Part shown: positions 1-7,339 of the stretch, in pieces | Layout of the letters: each line of letters opens with the position of its first letter | Position numbering within the stretch: the stretch's first letter is position 1 | Source of the DNA: CAZFYZ01 sp964523735 | Lineage (GTDB): Bacteria > Armatimonadota > UBA5829 | Assembly: GCA_964523735.1 (NCBI GenBank) | Contig: CAZFYZ010000037.1 | Coordinates: 1-28,801, forward strand | Length of the DNA: 28,801 nt | Direction of reading: 5' to 3' | The notes under the pieces: generated by a model | The model's database searches: none | Told to the model about the DNA's origin: nothing | Seen by the model: only the letters and a program-made list of their open reading frames with translations | Position numbers and translations under genes: made by a program

Positions 1-862
1 GACCGAGAGAAGCGAGGCCTTCTTCGACCGATCTGCCCTCGCCCAGCGCAGAACCGAGACGGAGGTTGCGTGAAAGGCGGCTGGCGCAGGTAGCCATGAG
101 ATCGCCGAAACCTGAGAGGCCGGTGAACGTGCTCGGATCAGCGCCAAGGGCGGTACCAAGGCGCATCATCTCGCGGAGGCCGCGGGTAACGAGTGTGGCC
201 TTGGTGTTGTCGCCGTAGCCCAGCCCATCGCAGATGCCAGCGCCGATGGCCAAAACGTTCTTCAGAGCGCCACCAAGCTCGACACCAGCACGGTCGGGAT
301 TCCGATAGACCCTCAGGCTGGGAGCGGACATGATCTCCTGCGCGGCGGCTGCTCTGTCCATATCAGGGCAGGCAACAACAGTGGCGGTGGGGACGCCATT
401 GGCAAGCTCGACGGCTAGATTCGGACCTGAGAGGGCGACGCAGGCGTTGCCGATCTCCTCGCCCAGCTCCTCTCGAATGACCTGCGAACCAGTGAGGCCG
501 GTCTCGCTCTCGAGACCTTTGCCCGCATTGATCAGAAGCAGGTCAGAAGCAAAGCGGCTCTTGAGCAGTCTGGCTACTTGTCGGACGCTGGTGGAGGGAA
601 TCGCCAGTACGAGCGCGTCGCGTCGACCGAGCGCATCATCAAGATCAGATGTGCTGGTGACGGAATCAGGCAGCTTCACGCCAGGCAGGTACCTTGCGTT
701 CTCCCGATCGCGCGCGATGGCCTCGGCCTCCTCCGGGATCCCCCAGAGTTTGACCGAGTAGCCTTTCTTGCCGAGCAGGATGGCGAGCGCCGTGCCCCAG
801 CTTCCTGATCCTAAGACGGCGAGCGCCGGGTGTTGGGTGTTGGGTGTAGGGTGTTGGGTCAT
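1..862 (-). CDS. gpsA: NAD(P)-dependent glycerol-3-phosphate dehydrogenase, C-terminus cut by window edge
   Basis: Reduces dihydroxyacetone phosphate to sn-glycerol-3-phosphate, the backbone for phospholipids, in the cytosol. The visible 287 codons hold the Rossmann motif GSGSWGTALA, then GPNLAVELANGVPTA, the catalytic-lysine region GALKNVLAIGAGICDGLGYG and GDNTKATLVTRGL, all typical of GpsA. About 45 C-terminal residues of a usual 330-340 lie outside the window. The gene follows alr by about 52 bases on the same strand, so the two are probably co-transcribed. The start is odd: the ATG used here opens with MTQHPTPNTQHP, encoded by a 7-bp tandem repeat, and has no Shine-Dalgarno site. A good site (AAAGGA, 903-908) lies 40 bases further upstream, and the frame stays open between the two. 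The start is therefore uncertain; the family assignment is secure. Confidence 0.93.
   Translation of the reverse strand, partial: MTQHPTPNTQHPALAVLGSGSWGTALAILLGKKGYSVKLWGIPEEAEAIARDRENARYLPGVKLPDSVTSTSDLDDALGRRDALVLAIPSTSVRQVARLLKSRFASDLLLINAGKGLESETGLTGSQVIREELGEEIGNACVALSGPNLAVELANGVPTATVVACPDMDRAAAAQEIMSAPSLRVYRNPDRAGVELGGALKNVLAIGAGICDGLGYGDNTKATLVTRGLREMMRLGTALGADPSTFTGLSGFGDLMATCASRLSRNLRLGSALGEGRSVEEGLASLG
831..858. repeat. 7-bp tandem repeat (TGTTGGG x4) inside the start of gpsA
   Basis: Four head-to-tail units read TGTTGGG, TGTTGGG, TGTAGGG, TGTTGGG on the plus strand. The array is flanked by two copies of CGCCGGGTG (824-832 and 884-892), 60 bases apart. It is translated on the minus strand into the first residues of gpsA. 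The unit length matches the other 7-bp arrays in this window, although the unit sequence differs. Confidence 0.9.
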
Positions 863-914
863 GAGCTTGTTCAGGGTCGAGTTCGCCGGGTGAGCTATGA
901 ATTCCTTTCGACGA

Positions 915-2030
915 TCAGCGGTTGAGGTAGATCCTGGGCACGCGCGGGGCGATGTTGCAGAGGAGTTCGTAGCTGATCGTCTGCGCCTTCTCCGCCACCA
1001 CCGACAGGTTCAGGAAGTCGTGGCCGCCGCCATAGAGGATCACCTCATCGCCGACCTCGACACCCGGAACGTCCGTCACATCGATCATCGTCTGGTCCAT
1101 GCAGACGCGTCCGACGATCCGCACGCGCGAGCCGCGCACGACGGCCTCGCCTTGGTTAGAGAGCAGCCGGGGATAGCCATCGCCGTAGCCGATAGGCAGC
1201 GTCGCCACCACGGACGGGCGGCTGAGTGTGTGCGTGCGGCCATAGCTGATACCCGTGCCTGGGGGAGACTGCTTAACGAACACCACGCGGGTCTTGAGCG
1301 TGAGCGCCTCTCGGACCTCGATCGACTTCCTGACTTCTGTCGATGGGTAGAGACCGTAGACCATAATGCCCGGGCGAACGGCGTCGAAGTCCCCCTCAGG
1401 GTACGCTAGAACCCCGCCGCTGTTAGACGCGTGGGCGAGAAATTGCATAGCGACTTCACGTCTGAGAGTCGCAATCAGCCGCTTGAAAACAGCTATCTGC
1501 CCGAGGGTGATCTCACCATCCGGTTCGTCCGCGCAGGGGAAGTGGGTAAAGACGCCCTCGATCGTGATGCCCGGCAGCGCCGCAACTTGTTGGATGAAGT
1601 CTACGGCTTCCTCGGGCTGGACCCCAATCCGGCCCATGCCGGTGTCGATCTTGATGTGGACAAGCCCCGGCTTGCGCTGTCTCTGGGCAGCTTCCGACAG
1701 CTTGAGAGCGAATGCCAGGTCGCAGCAGGTAGCTGAGACGCCGTACTCGACGATCCCTTCCGCGGCTTTCTGTTCAGAGCAGCCGAGGATCAGAATGGGC
1801 GACTCGATGTCTGCCACACGCAGCTCGATAGCTTCGTCGAGCCCGGCGACCCCGAGTGAGTGAGCGCCGGACTTCAGGCACGCGCGGCTGATCTCGACCG
1901 CGCCATGGCCGTAGCCGTTGGCCTTGACCGCGGGCATGATCTTTACACGCGGCCCAACTCGGGCGCGGATCGCTCTGATATTATCTCTAACCGCCGAGAG
2001 ATCGACTTCGGCAATGGTAGGTCTCTTCAT
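915..2030 (-). CDS. alr: Alanine racemase
   Basis: PLP-dependent interconversion of L- and D-alanine, supplying D-Ala for peptidoglycan. The 371 residues match the usual length. The PLP lysine motif AVKANGYGHG sits at about residues 34-43 (Lys36), the second-domain motif GISYGRTHTL carries the catalytic tyrosine near residue 265, and RVCMDQTMIDVT is the conserved CMDQ segment. A PLP-barrel stretch HIKIDTGMGRIG is present. The ATG at 2030 is immediately preceded by a 7-bp repeat array, so there is no recognisable Shine-Dalgarno sequence. gpsA lies downstream, so this looks like an envelope-precursor pair. The function is secure; how the gene is translated from a repeat-derived leader is unclear. 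Confidence 0.95.
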   Translation of the reverse strand: MKRPTIAEVDLSAVRDNIRAIRARVGPRVKIMPAVKANGYGHGAVEISRACLKSGAHSLGVAGLDEAIELRVADIESPILILGCSEQKAAEGIVEYGVSATCCDLAFALKLSEAAQRQRKPGLVHIKIDTGMGRIGVQPEEAVDFIQQVAALPGITIEGVFTHFPCADEPDGEITLGQIAVFKRLIATLRREVAMQFLAHASNSGGVLAYPEGDFDAVRPGIMVYGLYPSTEVRKSIEVREALTLKTRVVFVKQSPPGTGISYGRTHTLSRPSVVATLPIGYGDGYPRLLSNQGEAVVRGSRVRIVGRVCMDQTMIDVTDVPGVEVGDEVILYGGGHDFLNLSVVAEKAQTISYELLCNIAPRVPRIYLNR

Positions 2031-2128
2031 AGTAGACAGTAGATAGTAAACAGTAAACAGGGAACAGCGGGAACCGCACGCACTCGTGGTGGTTCCTTCT
2101 GTCTACTGTTTACTGTTCACTGTTTACT
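2031..2128. repeat. Large hairpin built from degenerate 7-bp repeats (copy 1)
   Basis: The left arm (2032-2066) reads as consecutive 7-mers GTAGACA, GTAGATA, GTAAACA, GTAAACA, GGGAACA. The right arm (2101-2128) is the same family on the other strand: GTCTACT, GTTTACT, GTTCACT, GTTTACT. The arms are about 85% complementary over 30 bases. An inner GGAACC/GGTTCC stem (2070-2075, 2090-2095) continues the hairpin. The element fills the whole gap between the FAH gene, whose TAA stop it supplies, and alr, whose ATG it abuts. Confidence 0.85.
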
Positions 2129-3032
2129 TCCCTTCCGCCACTACCTGGTTCTTCAGCACTCCAACATTCTCGACTTCGACTTCCATCACATCACCCGGGA
2201 ATACGGGGGCGATGCCTTCCGGCGTGCCGGTCGAGATGATGTCGCCCGGGTAGAGCGTGCAGTAGCGCGAGATGTAGCTGATGATCTTAGGGATGCTGAA
2301 TGTCATGTTGCGCGTGTTATCCTTCTGGCGAGTCTCGCCGTTAACTCGCAGTTCGACATCCAGCTCGACCGGATCGCTTATCTCGTCCGTCAATGTAATA
2401 AACGGTCCCATGGGGCAGAAGGTATCAATCCCCTTGCTGCGAAGCCAGGGGCGGCCGGCTTTCTTGTCCTCCGCCTGCAGATCGCGGGCGGTAACGTCGT
2501 TGAGGCAGGTGTAGCCGGCGACGTAGGACATTGCCTCGTCCTCGGGTATATCAGTGCCTGCCTTGCCGATCACTACTGCCAGCTCAGGCTCCGGGTCAAC
2601 ACGCGTTAGGAAGTTCTTGTAGACCACGTCGTCCTCCGGGCCGACCACAGAGGTCGAGGTCTTGAGGAAGACAGTCGGCTCAGCGGCTGGAGCGACGTTC
2701 ATCTCCTTCGCGTGTGCAGGGTAATTGTGCCCGAGGGCATAGATAGCGCCGGGGCGCGAGATAGGAGCGACTATCGTGTAATCCTCAGCCTCGGAGAGCA
2801 AGTCGATGAGGCCGGTCGCATCCACGAACTCCTCGACATCCCGAAGCAGCTCGACATCGACCAGCCCGGCATCCAGCAGATCGAGCATATCGGTGACCAT
2901 CGGCTCGTAGTCATTCGTCGCGACTGCGAAGATCGTGAGTGCCCGCGCCAGGTCGTAAGGTCCGTTCAGTTCATCCCGCCATATCCCGACGGATTCGGTG
3001 CCGTCTTCACGGCGGTAGCTAAGTAACTTCAT
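2124..3032 (-). CDS. Fumarylacetoacetate hydrolase (FAH) family protein
   Basis: Members of this metal-dependent family cleave or decarboxylate beta-keto acids (fumarylpyruvate, oxaloacetate, 2-keto-4-pentenoate derivatives). The 302 residues comprise a divergent N-terminal part of about 90 residues, then GAIYALGHNYPAHAKEM, the acidic metal site in EPELAVVIGK, NDVTARDLQ, a lid-like DKKAGRPWLRSKG, and near the end YPGDIISTGTPEGI, the standard FAH C-terminal signature. The ATG at 3032 has a strong GGAGGA site four bases upstream. The stop codon comes from the adjacent repeat hairpin. No aromatic-degradation genes are nearby, so the substrate cannot be named; an FAHD1-like oxaloacetate decarboxylase is one possibility. 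Confidence 0.9.
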   Translation of the reverse strand: MKLLSYRREDGTESVGIWRDELNGPYDLARALTIFAVATNDYEPMVTDMLDLLDAGLVDVELLRDVEEFVDATGLIDLLSEAEDYTIVAPISRPGAIYALGHNYPAHAKEMNVAPAAEPTVFLKTSTSVVGPEDDVVYKNFLTRVDPEPELAVVIGKAGTDIPEDEAMSYVAGYTCLNDVTARDLQAEDKKAGRPWLRSKGIDTFCPMGPFITLTDEISDPVELDVELRVNGETRQKDNTRNMTFSIPKIISYISRYCTLYPGDIISTGTPEGIAPVFPGDVMEVEVENVGVLKNQVVAEGK

Positions 3033-3106
3033 TCATTCCTCCACTTGCGACTGATGCCCTCTCGTACACGCATCTCCAACTGTCAGACCGGGTAATTGGC
3101 TGCACG

Positions 3107-3137
3107 TTCAGTTGGTTACAGTCTGCAACCAGCTGAA
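3107..3137 (-). terminator. Hairpin directly after the 3138-3563 gene
   Basis: An 11-bp stem (3107-3117 with 3127-3137, one G-T wobble) and a 9-base loop begin at the base next to the stop codon of the minus-strand gene. No T-run follows, so it may be a Rho-assisted 3' end or a stability hairpin rather than a classical intrinsic terminator. The FAH gene promoter would have to lie between here and 3040. Confidence 0.45.
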
Positions 3138-3563
3138 TCACCGCGGTCGTATATGAATGCGTGACACAATGTAACGCATGCTGAACGCTCGGGCGCATCG
3201 CTTGAATGCTTTGCCGGTACCCGTGAGGAAGTCGCCGCCGAACCTCTCAAGGTCGTCTCTCAGATGGCGGAATCCATCTAATGGATCATCTGAGAAGCCC
3301 GGATACTGGCATACTTCATCCACGCCCAGCATCCTCATATACGTCTGGTGATCGAGCACCGATCGGCCGATGTGGTAGGTAACAAGCCCCAGCGAGTATC
3401 GGAAATGCAGCTCAAGCACCCTGTTGGACTTGCGATAACTTCCAGAGGCAAAACTGCCACCGGAAGATCCTCCTACCTTGTCGAGAGAGAAGACAAAGCC
3501 CGCAGCGCTTAGCACAGGCTCCAGTATCTGTACGCCCGCTAACAAGGCTTCCTCTGGTGTCAT
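3138..3563 (-). CDS. Hypothetical protein, 141 aa
   Basis: I do not recognise a named family. The N-terminus (about 1-30) looks like an amphipathic helix. A Gly/Ser-rich segment GGSSGGSFASGSY follows, then a beta-rich core LELHFRYSLGLVTYHIG, and YPGFSDDPLDGFRHLRDDL, which looks conserved and helical; the last 30 residues are basic. No signal peptide or membrane segment is seen. It starts 8 bases after the stop of the cyclase-like gene, with AGAGG before the ATG, so it is the last gene of a methylase-cyclase-unknown unit. Base composition matches its neighbours. The gene is probably real from its spacing and codon pattern; its function is unknown. Confidence 0.75.
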   Translation of the reverse strand: MTPEEALLAGVQILEPVLSAAGFVFSLDKVGGSSGGSFASGSYRKSNRVLELHFRYSLGLVTYHIGRSVLDHQTYMRMLGVDEVCQYPGFSDDPLDGFRHLRDDLERFGGDFLTGTGKAFKRCARAFSMRYIVSRIHIRPR

Positions 3564-3571
3564 CTCGCCTC

Positions 3572-4078
3572 TTACTCCTCTGTCACTATGACCCGCGCGT
3601 CAGCGCTGAATGTGTCGTCGTGCTTGAGCGGGAGGGCGATCAGGCGGACGATGCCTTTGGTGAGTGCGGCGACGTTCGAGACACAGTGAACCAGCACGCA
3701 GTCGTTGTGCAAGAGCAGATCCGCGGCATCTGTCGTGATCGGGAAATCCGCAGCAACAGTCCTCACCCCACCCTCCAGCAGATAGGCCGCGGCTTCGATG
3801 GTGAGAACAGGTGCATCAATGTGAAAACCGGACAAGTACCTGTCGCACCAGCCGGTCTTGAGTATGCATCCGCCGATGTCCGCAACTCCCGTCCTGGCCA
3901 TATCCGCACGGGTGATATCGGACGGGTCGGAGATGCGGGTGAGGTCAACGACCGTCGCCAGCGTAACCAGCCGGTCCAGCGGCACAAGATGGATAGCGTC
4001 CACCGAACGCACAACCAACGGCACGCTGGTTCGCCCAGACTTGCGGGATGTTGCATGCGTTAGATCAATCAGTCTCAT
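3572..4078 (-). CDS. Cyclase/kynurenine-formamidase-fold protein lacking the zinc motif
   Basis: The 168 residues align by eye to the cyclase family (PF04199): an MRLIDLTHA-like start, LDRLVTLATVVDLT, the GGCILKTGWCDRY strand, ILKTGW-type core, TIEAAAYLLEGGVRTVAADFP, and a VSNVAALTKGIVRLIALPLKH ending. True members are about 200-210 residues and bind metal through HxGTHxDxPxH between the first two strands. That segment is missing here: SVDAIHLVPLDRL stands in its place, with no HGTH. Catalysis as a zinc hydrolase is therefore doubtful. The ATG lies inside the 3' end of the methylase gene (14-base overlap), which suggests translational coupling. It may be a degenerate or repurposed family member. 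Confidence 0.75.
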   Translation of the reverse strand: MRLIDLTHATSRKSGRTSVPLVVRSVDAIHLVPLDRLVTLATVVDLTRISDPSDITRADMARTGVADIGGCILKTGWCDRYLSGFHIDAPVLTIEAAAYLLEGGVRTVAADFPITTDAADLLLHNDCVLVHCVSNVAALTKGIVRLIALPLKHDDTFSADARVIVTEE

Positions 4079-6292
4079 ATAGCAAACGAACGACCGTCTC
4101 TATCGCCGATAGGGCACAGTCGAGATCGTGTGTGACGACTGTGTCCGGGTGACGGCGGCTCTTGCGAGTAAGATCGACCGCCAGCCTGCCCAAGTGCACC
4201 AGCACGTCGTGGACTATGTCCGATCTTTCCGGCTCGCTGACCAGACATTTTACCACGAAATCGGCCAGATCGGGGAAGGCGCCACTATGCTTCGGCGACT
4301 GCTTCTCGTCCCCAAGCATAGTGTTGCGGACCTGGGCAGCGAGAAGACACTCGTCCTCAAAAATCTGGATGCCCCACGCAGCGCCTGCTTTGCGTCTGAC
4401 AGCGGGGGTGGCGAACTCGATGCGGCGGATCGGCAGCGCGCGGATGTCTTCGATCTCGAGCTGCGGCTGGACCATCTTGTAGGCGGTTACGGTGCGCCAG
4501 ATGTAGTCGTTGATCACCCGCGAGTTCAGGAGGCAGAGGAGATAGAGCGGGTGAATCCCTTCCGGCTCAAGCTCAATCGCATAGACCGATTGTGGGAAGA
4601 CGTAGCCTTTGTGCCAACCGCGGGACTCGTCGAGTGCGGCGATAACTCGGGGAGAGCTCTTCTGCACCAATATCTTCGTCCGCTCATAGCGCTCGATAGG
4701 TTTACGAACTCGCGCGCGGTCGATCTTTCGCCCCTCCCAGGTGATCTCGTAGGGCTGGACACTTTGCCCGCCGAGAAGCATGGGCATGTCGCCTGACTCG
4801 GATGTGATCGCGGACTTGCCTATCTCTTCGCCGCGATAGATCGCGCTGATGTTCAGGTCCTTGAGCGCTACGAAAGGCGGCTGGTAGTTGGCGAGTCGCA
4901 TCTCCGGGCCGTGGATGCGGCGAATGATATCGGCTCCGGGCTCCCGTTCGAGCAGATACAGGAACTCGCAGCGCTCCTGGACCAGCACCGTCTGCCGGCT
5001 CACGTGGTGGGCAAGCTTCGAGGCAGTCTCGATCGGCTGCAGCACGAATGCCCGCCTGTCGCCAACTCGCTCTACCCTGGTCACAGGGATGCTGTCCCGC
5101 GTGGGTGACGAGTTGCGCAGGACTGGAACGATATTTGCCACTGTTGCGCCGGGGAATGCCCGGTAGATGTGCAGGATCGATTCAATCGTCCAGTCACTGG
5201 CGAGCTTGCAGCGTATCCGGGCCGCGTTGGCACGGACTAGCATTGGGTCGGGCAGCACCATAGCCAGCATGCCGCCGGACTTGACCAGTTCCCGCTCGAT
5301 AGCCATTTGCAGAAAGAGGAGGTAGGAGTCCGATTGCCCGCCGGTTCTGAGGGCCGCCCCGCCGTCAAGGCCGTTCTTGGACGCGATATAGGGCGGGTTG
5401 CCAATGACGGCGTCGAATGGAGGTCTCAGGTCCTGAGACGGGCTCAGGATGAGGAGGTCGGGTGTCAGAGCATCGGCACATACAAGATGCGAGTTAACTT
5501 GCTCGGAGATGCCTTCGGCAAAGCCTGATGCGGCCCAGACGCAGAACCTGGCAATCTCGACCGCGAGGGGGTCGATGTCTATCCCATAGAGGCAGTCTGA
5601 CGCGACGCGAGCGCGGAGATCATCGTCAGCATCCGCCAAGAGATGCACTGCGTGGGCAAGGAAGTCGCCGCCGCCCATCGATGGGTCGAGGATTCGGAGG
5701 CTCCGCGTGCCCTGCTGCGCGAGAGGCATAACGACGCTGCGGTTGATGTAGTCAACCAGCGCGGGCGGGGTGAAGAAGACTCCGGCATTCTTGCGATGTG
5801 TGCGGTCGGGACGGAGTTCGCCGGAGGATCGCCCGGGCCGGAGGGCGAGCATGGATTGGTAAGCGCATCCAATCCACCAGAGCGGCATAGTCTGGAAGAA
5901 GAGTCGGTCGATGGACGGCTCGTTGCGCGGGCGCAGGAGGGCGCGGGATACTTCTGAAGTTGCTTGCTTTTCCAGCGTACCGCCGGAGAAGATGCCATAG
6001 CCAGCGGACTCATGCGCGGCGAGTGCGTGACTCTCGAAGTCGGCAGCCGTGCCGGATCCGTTGGCAGCATCGTAGATAGACAGCGCGGCTTGCTTGATAT
6101 CCTGGAAAGCCGCCCTGCAGGTGGGCATCTGCTCGCAGGCGAGAAGCGCGGCGACCGATCGCACAACCTGCCGCGTGCATTCCTGGTGAAGAATGTTCTG
6201 ATCCGCTTGAGGCCGGCTCTCACAGGCGATCCTATACGCGGCCGCAAGCGCGGAGGTGCACCGGTCAACAAACCGGTTCACGCTGTTCTCAT
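4065..6292 (-). CDS. Eco57I-like N6-adenine DNA methyltransferase, 5' end in assembly gap
   Basis: Transfers methyl groups from S-adenosylmethionine to adenine in DNA. About 740 residues are visible downstream of the gap. They include a helical N-terminal region, KNAGVFFTPPALVDYI, the SAM-binding motif LDPSMGGGDFL, YGIDIDPLAVEIAR, and the catalytic NPPY motif in FDAVIGNPPYIASKNG (near 5390-5400). The second half (from about 4900 down) resembles a TaqI-type target-recognition region, with LNISAIYRGEEIGK and YPVQSVY-like strands. I see no PD-(D/E)xK nuclease motif and no neighbouring restriction gene, so it looks solitary. The start is unknown: the reading frame runs into the N run, and sequence beyond it is repeat-derived. 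An internal GTG (Asn-Arg-Phe-Val follows) is one candidate. The downstream cyclase-like gene overlaps its stop. Confidence 0.88.
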
Positions 6293-6302
6293 NNNNNNNN
6301 NN
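6293..6302. other. Assembly gap (10 N)
   Basis: This run is a scaffolding placeholder, so its true length is unknown. It removes the methylase start. The flanks share no terminal overlap that would allow closing by eye. The 6303-6419 stretch beyond it reads in frame only by chance, through the 7-bp repeats. Confidence 0.95.
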
Positions 6303-6359
6303 CGCGCACCCATGGCTACTTCGAGACCCTTGCGCCTGAAACCTTGCCGACCAGTAATT

Positions 6360-6440
6360 AGTGAACAGTAAACAGTAGACAGCAAGGAGTAGATGCCGGA
6401 TCGGCGGCAGGCTGTTCACTGTTTACTGTTTACTATCTAC
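6360..6440. repeat. Large hairpin built from degenerate 7-bp repeats (copy 2)
   Basis: The left arm (6360-6394) reads AGTGAAC, AGTAAAC, AGTAGAC, AGCAAGG, AGTAGAT. The right arm (6412-6440) reads CTGTTCA, CTGTTTA, CTGTTTA, CTATCTA. The centre holds a GC-rich inverted sequence (GCCGGATCGGC). It uses the same unit variants as the 2031-2128 element but in a different order, and likewise sits at a gene 5' end (upstream of the methylase). Confidence 0.85.
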
Positions 6441-6826
6441 CCCTCCAAACCGGTAATCCGCACAGCACGCAGTGATCAGGGGTCGCGGCATAACTACTGT
6501 GACAGTCGATTCGCGCGCCCGAGACGTGCGGAATACCAGCCTAAAGCTGGCCGGGCTGCCGTGGAAGCAGTTGTCAGTGGTTAGGAACTGCGGAGCATAA
6601 CGCGGGGTCCTCATGGTGACACCAATGGGCCCCGTCTCAAGCGGGTTCTGATCAGCGACAACACATGCCTCGGCGGCCCGGCTCCTCCGGTGGATGATGG
6701 AGGGGCCTGTGACTCCGGACGCGCGATCCTTTGAGCCGAGCCTGCAGCCAATAGCCCTACATTGGCAATCTGCGGCTCCGGCTGCTGTGATACAAGGATG
6801 CGCCTGGCAACCGGAGGAGCCGACCG
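6441..6826. other. Intergenic region, no convincing gene
   Basis: Both strands contain short open frames but none has a good ribosome site or recognisable protein. A small array CAGTTGT-CAGTGGT (6568-6581) sits inside a 6-bp inverted repeat GCAGTT/AACTGC and may be a decayed relative of the 7-bp repeats. I do not see a confident promoter for either flanking gene. Confidence 0.5.
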
Positions 6827-7024
6827 ATGAAGATACACGAGGCCAGACAGTTTCTCGGGAAGAACTGCAGCGTCACGTTCCGCGACCGCCTTGGTGAAGA
6901 GATCACCAAGGACCTGCGCGTGCACGATGTCACGTTCGTCCCGCTCTATGGGCCCTATCTGATCGGTGACGTGGAGGATGTTAATCTTGACCGCGTCACG
7001 GGCATCAGTGCCTTGGATGGATAA
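6827..7024 (+). CDS. Small hypothetical protein, 65 aa
   Basis: I do not recognise the family. The 65 residues are charged and look beta-rich: MKIHEARQFLGKNCSVTF, then RDRLGEE, VHDVTFVPLYGPYLI and DVNLDRVTGI. This resembles a small SH3-like or OB-like barrel by pattern only. The ATG has a clear GGAGGAG site eight bases upstream, which strongly favours a real gene over the longer opposite-strand frame here. A long hairpin follows 28 bases after its stop, then a possible 28-residue gene. Confidence 0.65.
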   Translation: MKIHEARQFLGKNCSVTFRDRLGEEITKDLRVHDVTFVPLYGPYLIGDVEDVNLDRVTGISALDG

Positions 7025-7052
7025 CGCCCTCACGCCGATTCATCACAGTCTC

Positions 7053-7096
7053 CGCGGGCCCGGCTTGCTCCTCTCTCTCCCAAGCACGGGCCCGCG
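7053..7096 (+). promoter_or_regulatory. Long stem-loop with pyrimidine loop ahead of a tiny ORF
   Basis: CGCGGGCCCG (7053-7062) pairs with 7087-7096, and GCTTG (7063-7067) with CAAGC (7081-7085). This gives 15 bp with a single bulged A at 7086. The 13-base loop is CTCCTCTCTCTCC. No T-run follows, so it is not a classical terminator. The loop could pair with the purine-rich ribosome site of the next ORF (7108-7120). Confidence 0.5.
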
Positions 7097-7126
7097 CAGT
7101 ATCAACGGGAAAGAAAGGGGATCGAC

Positions 7127-7213
7127 GTGAAGAACTCATGGATGTCGAGCGCCGATTCACGCGCGGGTCTCACCGAGATGATCGCTTGTCTTCTGCGCTT
7201 CCTGTTCAGGTGA
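7127..7213 (+). CDS. Possible 28-aa small protein
   Basis: A GTG start seven bases after AAAGGGG opens a 28-codon frame: VKNSWMSSADSRAGL, then TEMIACLLRFLFR. The last half is a short hydrophobic, possibly amphipathic helix ending in Arg, as in some small membrane-associated peptides. A weak hairpin CGGT-TCT-ACCG followed by GTTTTT lies shortly after the stop (about 7230-7246) and could end the transcript. Support rests on the ribosome site, the upstream hairpin and the downstream terminator-like sequence only. Confidence 0.35.
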   Translation: MKNSWMSSADSRAGLTEMIACLLRFLFR

Positions 7214-7298
7214 GCGCGGGCCTACCCAGCGGTTCTACCGGTTTTTGGCTGAGCGGCAGGAAAAGGGAGCGTGCCGGCTAAGACAGTAATAGGAGTAG

Positions 7299-7322
7299 TT
7301 GTGGAACGGCTCTCCGAACCCC
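7299..7322 (+). repeat. Degenerate REP-like unit
   Basis: TTGTGG, three bases, then GGCTCTCCGAACCCC. It keeps the CTCCGAACCCC half of the next unit, but its 5' arm no longer pairs. It lies 17 bases upstream of the intact unit at 7340 and is probably a decayed copy. Confidence 0.5.
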
Positions 7323-7339
7323 GTGATACAGCATGCCGC

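Noticed and set aside
2031..2128. CRISPR-like array (short repeats)
   Set aside because: Units are contiguous 7-mers with no spacers, in two opposed arms; no cas genes are present.
5579..6271. 230-codon minus-strand frame within the methylase gene
   Set aside because: Alternate frame of the methylase; Ser/Arg-rich composition typical of a frame shadow.
4065..6292. BREX PglX-type methylase
   Set aside because: No other BREX genes (brxA/B/C, pglZ, brxL) are nearby, and the protein is shorter than typical PglX.
6303..6419. Apparent N-terminal extension of the methylase (hydrophobic LLLAVYCLLF)
   Set aside because: It is encoded by the 7-bp repeat hairpin and connected only through an arbitrary 10-N run, so it is not a real signal peptide.
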